Shown here one piece after another: positions 1 to 5,215 of a DNA stretch of 8,563 bases. The notes under the pieces were generated by a model that saw only the letters and a program-made list of their open reading frames with translations, made no database searches and was not told the origin of the DNA. The stretch comes from Gammaproteobacteria bacterium (GTDB lineage Bacteria; Pseudomonadota; Gammaproteobacteria; Steroidobacterales; Woeseiaceae), in contig JAOUNK010000135.1 of NCBI GenBank assembly GCA_029881015.1, forward strand, positions 1 to 8,563, given 5' to 3'. A program made the translations under genes and the position numbers. How positions within the stretch are numbered: the first letter of the stretch is position 1; each line of letters starts with the position of its first letter.

Positions 1-1
1 C

Positions 2-667
2 GTGACCATCAAGCACTACTTCCAGGATCAGGAATTCCGCGCCTACAGCTTTATCCTGCTCGTGCTGTCGTTAGTGGTTATCGCCTCGTTGTTCCTGTAC
101 CGCGGCTTTGCCGATCCGTTCGACACCTTCCTGGATGGCCTCTTCCAGTCGGTGTCGATCGCGACCACAACCGGGTTTACAACCGAGAACTTTGCAATCT
201 GGCCCGCGGCGCTACCTGCTTTGCTGATTTTTTCGAGTTTCATCGGCGGCTCTGCCGGGTCGACGGCTGGCGGCATCAAGGTCATCCGCTGGCTGCTCGT
301 TTACAAGCAGGGTGTACGCGAGATCGCGCGGCTGGTGCACCCGAGCGCGGAGATCCCGGTCAAACTCGGCAACAAGGCCGTGTCGTCGCGCGTTGTCGAA
401 GCCGTCTGGGGCTTCTTCTCGGTCTACATCATCGTCTTCGGCGTCATGCTGCTTGCCATGATGTCGACCGGGCTCGACCAGGTCACCGCGTTCTCGGCCG
501 TTGCCGCAACGCTGAACAACCTGGGCCCCGGACTCGGGGGCGTTGCATCTGGATTCATGGACCTCAGCGATACCGCCAAGTGGATATCGGTTACGGGCAT
601 GCTGCTGGGCCGCCTCGAGATCTTCACCCTGCTGGTCTTGATAACGCCGACCTTCTGGCGCACCTGA
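2..667 (+). CDS. trkH: TrkH family potassium uptake protein, C-terminal half (5' truncated by window edge)
   Basis: This is the membrane subunit of a Trk-type potassium uptake system, which moves K+ into the cytoplasm with regulation by a TrkA-like protein. The gene enters from outside the window, so the GTG at position 2 is only an internal valine codon. The 221 visible residues are a little under half of the usual ~480. Seen directly: a P-loop with TTTGFTT (residues 56-62 of the visible part), the glycine-rich stretch GGSAGSTAGGIK (82-93), a later filter segment LNNLGPGLGG (171-180), and the typical TrkH ending GRLEIFTLLVL...FWR. Several hydrophobic membrane segments alternate with these loops. 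The P-loop filter segments and the ending are family hallmarks, so the identification is strong. The stop codon lies 3 nt before the next gene and in the same frame. Confidence 0.95.
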   Translation: MTIKHYFQDQEFRAYSFILLVLSLVVIASLFLYRGFADPFDTFLDGLFQSVSIATTTGFTTENFAIWPAALPALLIFSSFIGGSAGSTAGGIKVIRWLLVYKQGVREIARLVHPSAEIPVKLGNKAVSSRVVEAVWGFFSVYIIVFGVMLLAMMSTGLDQVTAFSAVAATLNNLGPGLGGVASGFMDLSDTAKWISVTGMLLGRLEIFTLLVLITPTFWRT

Positions 668-670
668 GTC

Positions 671-1180
671 TTGGGCGCGCCGTCTCCTGACAACCTGCTG
701 GACCGTATCAACACGACGATCGGGCGCGCGATCGCGTGGCTGACGTTGCTTATGGTCGTCGTCACGTTCGTTGTCGTCGTGATGCGCTACGTGTTCGATG
801 CCGGGCTGATCTGGGTGCAGGAGTCGGTGACCTGGATGCATGCGGCTGTGTTCATGCTGGGCGCGGCGTACACCCTGCGCGATGAAGAGCATGTCCGCGT
901 TGACGTCTTCTATCGTGAGATGAGCGCGCGACGCCGCGCCTGGGTCGATCTTGTCGGCGTCATACTGTTCCTGTTGCCGTTGTGTGTATTTCTCGCCTGG
1001 AACTCCTTCGACTTCGTGAACCAGTCGTGGAGCATTCGGGAAGCATCCCGCGAGTCCGGCGGTTTGCCGTATCCCCTTATACCGATGCTCAAGTCCATAC
1101 TGTTGCTGATGCCCCTGGCCGTCTCGCTGCAGGGTATCTCGCTGCTGCTCAAATCGCTGCAGACGTTGCGGGGGCGCTGA
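671..1180 (+). CDS. dctQ: TRAP transporter small permease subunit (DctQ family)
   Basis: This is the four-helix small membrane subunit of a tripartite ATP-independent periplasmic (TRAP) transporter, which pairs with the large permease to import organic acids. At 169 residues it has the normal family length. Hydrophobic segments lie near residues 21-40, 55-70, 92-110 and 138-160. The family-like stretch runs from WVQESVTWMHAAVF (48-61) to LRDEEHVRVDVFY (69-81), with the conserved E..H.RVD pattern, followed by GLPYPLIPMLKS. The start is set at TTG 671: it is the first possible start after an in-frame TGA (665-667), and the next Met (residue 28) is already inside the first membrane helix. No strong ribosome binding site is visible, so translation may be coupled to trkH. 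One base separates its stop from the dctM start. Confidence 0.9.
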   Translation: MGAPSPDNLLDRINTTIGRAIAWLTLLMVVVTFVVVVMRYVFDAGLIWVQESVTWMHAAVFMLGAAYTLRDEEHVRVDVFYREMSARRRAWVDLVGVILFLLPLCVFLAWNSFDFVNQSWSIREASRESGGLPYPLIPMLKSILLLMPLAVSLQGISLLLKSLQTLRGR

Positions 1181-1181
1181 C

Positions 1182-2555
1182 ATGGAGTGGGTGGCAGCGC
1201 TGCTTTTTGTCACGGTGATTCTCGTCCTGCTCGCGGGGTTTCCTGTTGCGTTCACACTCGGCGGCACTGCACTGATCTTCGCGGGCTTCGGCATTATCGG
1301 CGGGAGCTTCAACGAGGCCCTGCTGCTCGGTTTGCCGAACCGCGTGTTCGGCATCATGACCAACGAGACGCTCATCGCCGTTCCCTTGTTCGTGTTCATG
1401 GGTGTCACACTGGAGCGCGCACGCATCGCCGAGGAGTTGCTCGAGACCCTTAGTGCGCTGTTTGGGTCCCTGCGCGGCGGGCTCGGTATTTCGGTAACGC
1501 TCGTCGGGATGTTGCTCGCAGCGAGCACGGGCATCGTTGGCGCGACGGTCGTGACGATGGGTTTGCTATCGCTGCCGACGATGCTCAGGCGTGGCTATTC
1601 GCCCGAGATTGCGACGGGCACGATCTGCGCATCGGGTACGCTCGGGCAGATAATTCCGCCGTCCATCATTCTCGTCATGCTGGGTGACGTGATGACAACG
1701 GCCTATCAACAGGCCCAGCTCGAGATGGGCAACTTCTCACCCAAGACCGTTTCGGTCGGGGACCTGTTTGCCGGCGCGCTGATTCCGGGCTTGCTGCTCG
1801 TCGGTCTGTACATGCTGTACATTCTCGGCCTTGCGTTCTTCCGCCCTGCCGTGATGCCGCCGCACCAGCCCGGAGCGGACGAACGCGTCTCGTTTGTGCG
1901 GGTTATCAAGGCCCTGGCGCCGCCGCTAATCCTGATCTTTGCGGTACTCGGCTCCATTCTCAAGGGTCTCGCCACGCCGACCGAGGCGGCCGGCGTCGGC
2001 GGTATGGGCGCGCTGCTGCTCGCGGTGTTGCGCCGGGAGCTGAACCTCGAGCGGCTGCAGGACATCATGCGCGCGACCCTGCGCATCAGCAGCATGGTTT
2101 TCCTTATCCTGATCGGCGCCTCGATTTTTTCGCTCGTGTTCCGCGGCTATGGTGGCGACGACGGGGTGCGTGCCATCCTCGAATCCCTGCCGGGCGGCGT
2201 GGTTGGCGCCGTGGTCGTCGTCATGCTTGTCATGTTTCTCCTGGGCTTCGTGCTCGACTTCATCGAGATCACGTTCGTCGTAGTACCGATTGTCGGTCCG
2301 GTACTGCTCGCGATGGGCCTCGATCCTGTCTGGCTCGGCATCATGATCGCTATTAACCTGCAGACCTCGTTCCTGACACCGCCGTTCGGTTTCGCATTGT
2401 TCTATTTGCGGGGCGTCGCGCCACCGTCCGTCACCACGACCGAGATTTACCGTGGCGCCATACCCTTCGTCGCCATTCAACTCTTCGCGCTCCTGTTGAT
2501 AGCGGCGTTTCCTGATCTCGTTACCTGGTTACCCGGGAGGATATACGGCTCATGA
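1182..2555 (+). CDS. dctM: TRAP transporter large permease subunit (DctM family)
   Basis: This is the large membrane subunit of the TRAP transporter, expected to carry the ion-coupled translocation path for the solute delivered by the binding protein. It has 457 residues, slightly longer than the usual ~425. It is hydrophobic throughout. Conserved family stretches include a glycine/threonine-rich first half (STGIVGATVVTMGLLSLP, 115-132), ASGTLGQIIPPSIILVMLGD (150-169), LKGLATPTEAAGVGG (260-274), and the near-C-terminal LTPPFGFALFYLRGVAP (398-414). The sequence type resembles the subclass often annotated as mannitol/chloroaromatic or 2-oxoacid TRAP transporters, but substrate cannot be read from this subunit. 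The start ATG lies one base after the dctQ stop, and the end overlaps the next gene by 4 nt (ATGA), so dctQ, dctM and the small lipoprotein gene are almost certainly one transcript. Confidence 0.95.
   Translation: MEWVAALLFVTVILVLLAGFPVAFTLGGTALIFAGFGIIGGSFNEALLLGLPNRVFGIMTNETLIAVPLFVFMGVTLERARIAEELLETLSALFGSLRGGLGISVTLVGMLLAASTGIVGATVVTMGLLSLPTMLRRGYSPEIATGTICASGTLGQIIPPSIILVMLGDVMTTAYQQAQLEMGNFSPKTVSVGDLFAGALIPGLLLVGLYMLYILGLAFFRPAVMPPHQPGADERVSFVRVIKALAPPLILIFAVLGSILKGLATPTEAAGVGGMGALLLAVLRRELNLERLQDIMRATLRISSMVFLILIGASIFSLVFRGYGGDDGVRAILESLPGGVVGAVVVVMLVMFLLGFVLDFIEITFVVVPIVGPVLLAMGLDPVWLGIMIAINLQTSFLTPPFGFALFYLRGVAPPSVTTTEIYRGAIPFVAIQLFALLLIAAFPDLVTWLPGRIYGS
2535..2540 (+). promoter_or_regulatory. 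Ribosome binding site of the small lipoprotein gene
   Basis: GGGAGG sits 11 nt ahead of the ATG at 2552, inside the 3' end of dctM. This strong site supports the start that overlaps the dctM stop codon and shows the small gene is meant to be translated. Confidence 0.6.
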
Positions 2556-2884
2556 AACTCGTGATCCTGGCCGTGCTCTTGCTGTCTTGCGTCGCGTGCG
2601 GCAACCAGCCGGAGGTCGAGGGCTCGGCGCTCAGCGACGGCTCGACGATCTATACGTTTCGCTGCGACGACGACTGGGCACAGTGCTATACGGCCGCCGC
2701 CAAAGCCTGCGGAAACCTGGGGTACGAGGAGCTCGATCGCGCCGCGGACGGTTCGCTCAGCACCGCCGGGCGCCTGCAGCGGCGCGTGTTCACCGAGGGT
2801 GGGCGTGACAACGAGGTCTATGACGAAAGCGTTCGTGCCGACGTTGCGTCGCGAGTGATTACCGTACGCTGCAAGAAGCCCTGA
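2552..2884 (+). CDS. Small cysteine-containing lipoprotein of unknown function, coupled to dctM
   Basis: I do not recognise a named family. The 110-residue product begins with a short lipoprotein signal (MKLVILAVLLLSCVAC). The lipid-modified cysteine is probably C16 after CVA, or C13 after LLS. The mature part is soluble and charged, with cysteines at 38, 45, 53 and 107, enough for two disulfides in the periplasm. A CxxxxxxC...C..LGYEEL pattern (residues 38-61) recalls small periplasmic lipoproteins with a C..A...C..GY core, but that is only a resemblance. The ATG overlaps the dctM stop (ATGA) and has a good GGGAGG site, so it is translated with the TRAP permease genes. The next gene, dctP, converges on it from the other strand, 8 bp away. 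A role as an accessory periplasmic factor of the transporter is inference from position only. Confidence 0.8.
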   Translation: MKLVILAVLLLSCVACGNQPEVEGSALSDGSTIYTFRCDDDWAQCYTAAAKACGNLGYEELDRAADGSLSTAGRLQRRVFTEGGRDNEVYDESVRADVASRVITVRCKKP

Positions 2885-2892
2885 TTCTTGCG

Positions 2893-3987
2893 TCAGTAGT
2901 CACGAGCCGCGAGGTACTCCTTTTCGGAGATTCGTGAGTTGGCGGCTGCCTTCTCCAGGAAGTCGAAATAGGCCTTGCCGATTTTTGCCGAGGCGGGGTC
3001 GTTCGCCATCAACTCTTCCACGACTTCTTTTGCGATCGACTTCAGCAGCGACAGCACCTCCCTGGGGAACGCCCGTATCTCGATGTTCGGGTCCTGCTCC
3101 AGCTGCGCCAGGGACATCGCATTACCGTTGGTGTATTCGGCGGCCATGTCCGTGGTGACGCTCTGGCAGGTGGTCTCGACGATCGCCTGCAGGTCGGGCG
3201 GCAATGAATCCCAGGCCGCCTTGTTGACGATGGTCTCGAGGCCGGGCCCGGGCTCCTGCCAGCCCGGGTAGTAGTAGTACCGGGCCGCCTTGTGCAGACC
3301 AAACGATGAATCGTTGTAGGGCCCGACCCATTCGGTCGCATCGATGGCACCGGTTTGCAGTGCGGTGAAGATCTCTGCGCCAGGCAACGTCACCGGCGTT
3401 CCGCCCGCACGTCGCAGCACCTCGCCACCCAGGCCCGGGATACGCATCTTCAGGCCGTTGAGGTCGTCGATCGAGTTGATTTCCTTGTTGAACCAGCCCC
3501 CCATCTGCACGCCCGTGTTGCCGGTCGGGAACGGCACGAGGTTGAAAGGCGCATAGAGCTCGCGGTAGAGCTCGAGGCCGCCACCGTAGTAGAGCCAGCC
3601 GTTGAGCTCGGTGTTGGTCATACCGAAGGGAATGGCCGTGAAGAACTGCGCCGCGTCCACCTTGCCCTTGTGGTAGTACGACGCCCCATGACCCATTTCG
3701 ACGGTGCCGCGCGAGACGGCATCGAACACCTCGAAGGCCGGTACCAGCTCACCCGCACCGTAGATCTTGATCCTGAGGCGGCCGTTGGAGGCGGCTTCGA
3801 CGCGTGTCGCCACGTTCTCCGGCGCCATCCCCAGGCCCGGGAATTTCGGGGGCCAGGACGTGACGCAGGACCACTCAAAGGTTTCGCCGCTCGCGGCTGC
3901 CCCGTTACCACAATCGCTCGTATCCTGGGCACAGGCACTCAGCCCTGCTGCTACGGCCAGTCCGCCGACAAATTCTCTTCTTTTCAT
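2893..3987 (-). CDS. dctP: TRAP transporter solute-binding protein, TakP-like, Tat-exported lipoprotein (DctP family)
   Basis: This is the periplasmic binding protein that captures the solute and delivers it to the DctQM permease. From ATG 3987 it has 364 residues, the usual size. An upstream in-frame start at 4062 exists, but ATG 3987 begins directly with the signal peptide, so it is preferred. The N-terminus carries a twin-arginine motif (KRREFVGG) and a perfect lipobox LSAC (16-19), predicting Tat export followed by lipid attachment at C19. Family segments include W45-PPKFPGLG, KGKVDAAQFF, GVQMGGWFNKEI, LKMRIPGLGGEVLRRAGG and GAIDATEWVGPYND. Q161, R182, E219 and W220 match in order and spacing the Gln, Arg, Glu and Trp that bind 2-oxoacid and sodium in TakP of Rhodobacter sphaeroides, so a 2-oxo or related monocarboxylate ligand is likely. 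The gene lies on the strand opposite its permease genes and probably has its own promoter near 4058-4101. Confidence 0.93.
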   Translation of the reverse strand: MKRREFVGGLAVAAGLSACAQDTSDCGNGAAASGETFEWSCVTSWPPKFPGLGMAPENVATRVEAASNGRLRIKIYGAGELVPAFEVFDAVSRGTVEMGHGASYYHKGKVDAAQFFTAIPFGMTNTELNGWLYYGGGLELYRELYAPFNLVPFPTGNTGVQMGGWFNKEINSIDDLNGLKMRIPGLGGEVLRRAGGTPVTLPGAEIFTALQTGAIDATEWVGPYNDSSFGLHKAARYYYYPGWQEPGPGLETIVNKAAWDSLPPDLQAIVETTCQSVTTDMAAEYTNGNAMSLAQLEQDPNIEIRAFPREVLSLLKSIAKEVVEELMANDPASAKIGKAYFDFLEKAAANSRISEKEYLAARDY

Positions 3988-4057
3988 GGTTATTCCGGAG
4001 AGTGAAGTGGTGCGGCTAGTGTATTGGTCGCCCGGCAGATTGCCAAACGAGGCGAGA

Positions 4058-4101
4058 ATCATAAAGTGGGGCGAAAAGGTAGATGTAAATACCCACTTTA
4101 T
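4058..4101 (-). promoter_or_regulatory. Possible dctP promoter with a 10-bp inverted repeat (candidate operator)
   Basis: ATAAAGTGGG (4061-4070) and CCCACTTTAT (4092-4101) are a perfect 10-bp inverted repeat with a 21-bp spacer. On the minus strand TATGAT (4063-4058) and TTTACA (4089-4084) look like -10 and -35 boxes, but their 20-bp spacing is longer than ideal, so the promoter itself is weakly supported. The site lies about 70-115 bp ahead of the dctP start, a sensible place for a regulator that senses the transported acid. No regulator gene is present in the window. Confidence 0.35.
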
Positions 4102-4130
4102 ACCGGGTTTTGGCCATCAGCGGGTCTTTT

Positions 4131-4136
4131 TATAGT
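4131..4136 (+). promoter_or_regulatory. Weak -10-like box pointing towards dtd
   Basis: TATAGT lies in an AT-rich stretch, 17 bp after TTTTGG (4108-4113), a poor -35. Transcription from here would begin near 4143, at the base of the paired structure at 4143-4220, giving dtd a leader of about 230 nt. Support is limited to the hexamer match and the AT-rich setting. Confidence 0.2.
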
Positions 4137-4151
4137 ATTTTTTGGCGAAAA

Positions 4152-4178
4152 CAGCCCCGATCATGGGGATCGGGGCTG
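4152..4178 (-). terminator. Strong hairpin, terminator-like on the minus strand
   Basis: CAGCCCCGATC (4152-4162) and GATCGGGGCTG (4168-4178) form a perfect 11-bp stem with a 5-nt loop. On the minus strand the stem is followed directly by TTTTCGCC, so it could act as an intrinsic terminator or attenuator for a transcript heading towards dctP. On the plus strand it is followed by CACCTTCC, with no T-run, so it is not a plus-strand terminator. No minus-strand gene upstream of it was found. Confidence 0.45.
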
Positions 4179-4357
4179 CACCTTCCGTGGTCCGACCGGC
4201 AGATACCCCGTTTTTCGCCATCCATGGCGTCTCGGGTCGACCGTTTTCGGGCCGCTGTTCCCACCGGCCGGTCAAACAAGTCTCCCACGCGGCCGGCGCC
4301 GATGTGGCTTATCATTCTCCCGCTTGCGTTCACAAAGACCCAGGCACCGCAAAAAAC

Positions 4358-4362
4358 AAGGA
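4358..4362 (+). promoter_or_regulatory. Ribosome binding site of dtd
   Basis: AAGGA lies 12 nt before the ATG at 4375. The distance is slightly long but the site supports this start, which also matches the expected MIxLxQRV beginning of Dtd proteins. Confidence 0.5.
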
Positions 4363-4374
4363 CTCTAACGAGAA

Positions 4375-4812
4375 ATGATCGGATTGCTGCAGCGCGTATC
4401 CCGGGCCGAGGTCAGCGTGGGAGGCCGAACTATCGGGAAAATCGGTCGCGGGCTCATGGTGCTCGTCGCGGTACATCGAGATGACACCGAGAAAGACGTG
4501 GCTCGCCTTGCGGAGCGGCTGCTCGGCTACCGGGTGTTCCCCGATGACGAAGGCCGCATGAACCTCAGTGTTCGCGATATCGACGGAGGACTGCTGCTCG
4601 TGCCCCAGTTCACGTTGACGGCGGACACGCAGAAGGGAACCCGGGCGAGCTTCACCAAGGGGGCCCCACCCGAGATGGCGGCCGCTTTCTTCGACGAGCT
4701 GGTGGGATGCTGTCGCAAGGCGCTCAGCCAGGTCGAAACCGGCGAATTCGGCGCCGACATGCAGGTCAGCCTGACCAACGACGGCCCCGTCACCTTCTGG
4801 CTCTCCACCTAG
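4375..4812 (+). CDS. dtd: D-aminoacyl-tRNA deacylase (DTD)
   Basis: This cytoplasmic homodimeric proofreading enzyme hydrolyses D-amino acids, and glycine mischarged on tRNA(Ala), from tRNA. The 145 residues match the standard length and align along their whole length with E. coli Dtd from memory: the start MIGLLQRVSRAEVSV, LGYRVFPDDEGRMNLS (50-65), FTLTADTQKGTRASFTKGAPPE and the C-terminal signature TNDGPVTFWL (134-143), whose G137-P138 is the cross-subunit cis-Pro active-site motif. The other signature, normally SQFTL, reads PQFTL here (residues 77-81), so the serine at 77 is replaced by proline while Q78, F79 and T80 are kept. The rest of the active site looks complete, so the enzyme is expected to work. 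The gene is followed by a long palindrome and then tatABC. Confidence 0.96.
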   Translation: MIGLLQRVSRAEVSVGGRTIGKIGRGLMVLVAVHRDDTEKDVARLAERLLGYRVFPDDEGRMNLSVRDIDGGLLLVPQFTLTADTQKGTRASFTKGAPPEMAAAFFDELVGCCRKALSQVETGEFGADMQVSLTNDGPVTFWLST

Positions 4813-4828
4813 AGCAGGGCCCATATTG

Positions 4829-4869
4829 GGTGCCAGTCACCTTATACCCGGTATAAGGTGACTGGCACC
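4829..4869. repeat. Perfect 20-bp inverted repeat with 1-nt centre (REP/MITE-like palindrome)
   Basis: The left arm (4829-4848, beginning GGTGCCAGTCACC) and the right arm (4850-4869, ending GGTGACTGGCACC) are exact reverse complements with a single C between them. As RNA it would fold into a very stable hairpin. No T-run follows on the plus strand, so it is not a classic intrinsic terminator for dtd. The perfect, isolated symmetry and its position in a short intergenic gap suggest a dispersed palindromic repeat. A further GGTGAC occurs at 4875-4880. A protein-binding site is an alternative. Confidence 0.8.
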
Positions 4870-4895
4870 GGATTGGTGACGCGTGTACGGTTTTG

Positions 4896-4925
4896 TTGCG
4901 CCGGTAGGGTTATCATGAACATAAT
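4896..4925 (+). promoter_or_regulatory. tatA: Possible promoter of tatABC
   Basis: TTGCGC (4896-4901) and CATAAT (4920-4925) are separated by 18 bp, giving a plausible sigma70-type promoter with a start near 4932, about 35 nt ahead of tatA. An overlapping TATCAT (4911-4916) is an alternative -10. The -35 match is poor. The palindrome upstream may separate tatABC from dtd transcription, which fits a promoter here. Confidence 0.3.
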
Positions 4926-4941
4926 TCGCGGCTTAAGTGCA

Positions 4942-4954
4942 GGGGCTTCGCCCC
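4942..4954 (+). promoter_or_regulatory. Small GC hairpin just before the tatA ribosome site
   Basis: GGGGC and GCCCC pair around a TTC loop, ending directly against the AGGAGA ribosome site. It could stabilise the transcript end or tune tatA translation. The stem is only 5 bp, so its role is uncertain. Confidence 0.3.
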
Positions 4955-4960
4955 AGGAGA
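4955..4960 (+). promoter_or_regulatory. tatA: Ribosome binding site that fixes the tatA start
   Basis: AGGAGA lies 6 nt before ATG 4967. This favours that ATG over the upstream in-frame ATG-less extension beginning at 4937, which would place charged residues ahead of the N-terminal membrane helix. Confidence 0.7.
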
Positions 4961-4966
4961 GACAAG

Positions 4967-5200
4967 ATGTTTGCCAACATTGGTCCGTGGCAATTACTGA
5001 TCATTCTGGTCATCGTACTGGCTATTTTCGGAACCAAGAAGCTCCGGACGCTCGGTACGGACCTCGGCGGTGCCGTTAAGGGCTTTCGTTCTGCCATGAA
5101 CGAGGCGGAAGATACGGCTGACAAGATCAGCGACGAGTCCAAAGACGCCGATTTCGACAGCACGCCCGCTGAAGAACCCCGCAAAGAAAAAGACGCCTAG
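4967..5200 (+). CDS. tatA: Sec-independent protein translocase subunit TatA
   Basis: TatA is the small, abundant inner-membrane subunit that assembles at the TatBC receptor to let folded twin-arginine proteins cross the membrane. The 77-residue product has the family layout: a short periplasmic N-terminus (MFANIGPWQ), one membrane helix (about residues 8-20, LLIILVIVLAIF), the FG hinge, then the basic amphipathic helix (TKKLRTLGTDLGGAVKGFRSAM) and an acidic, disordered tail ending in EPRKEKDA. The start at 4967 is fixed by the AGGAGA site and by the family N-terminus. tatB follows after 15 nt, so tatA, tatB and tatC form one operon. TatA and TatE are hard to tell apart by sequence, but the tatBC context makes TatA the natural call. 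Confidence 0.95.
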   Translation: MFANIGPWQLLIILVIVLAIFGTKKLRTLGTDLGGAVKGFRSAMNEAEDTADKISDESKDADFDSTPAEEPRKEKDA

Positions 5201-5215
5201 ACGGCGGGGCACCCC

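Larger units (their letters stand above)
3988..4374. other. 387-bp divergent intergenic region between dctP and dtd
   Basis: No convincing gene is seen here: the open frames crossing it lack ribosome sites and protein-like composition. The half next to dctP (about 4055-4150) is AT-rich compared with the rest of the window and holds the inverted repeat described at 4058-4101. In the middle is a hairpin with an 11-bp stem (4152-4178), enclosed by a 9-bp pairing between 4143-4151 and 4212-4220. The last 150 bp towards dtd are GC-rich with no clear motif, apart from the AAGGA ribosome site ahead of dtd. Confidence 0.6.

Noticed and set aside
212..1534. Long open frame of 440 codons on the minus strand across trkH, dctQ and dctM
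   Set aside because: It is antisense to three clearly conserved membrane proteins, has a biased Arg/Gln/His-rich composition typical of high-GC antisense frames, and matches no protein pattern.
3355..4005. Plus-strand open frame of 216 codons opposite dctP
   Set aside because: It is antisense to the conserved binding protein, and its composition (Arg, Glu, Val, His) is that of a GC-driven shadow frame.
3988..4062. 25-residue N-terminal extension of DctP starting at 4062
   Set aside because: The extension would bury the twin-arginine signal peptide behind polar residues; ATG 3987 starts exactly at the signal.
4032..4204. Direct repeat CCGGCAGAT at 4032-4040 and 4196-4204
   Set aside because: Nine bases in a GC-rich region is within what chance can give and nothing ties the copies to a function.
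4024..4374. Short plus-strand open frames in the dctP-dtd gap (for example 4024-4368, 4142-4378)
   Set aside because: No ribosome sites, atypical composition, and they run through the inverted repeat and hairpin structures.
4820..4830. CCCA-TAT-TGGG mini-hairpin after dtd as a terminator
   Set aside because: Only a 4-bp stem with no T-run, and it overlaps the much stronger palindrome.
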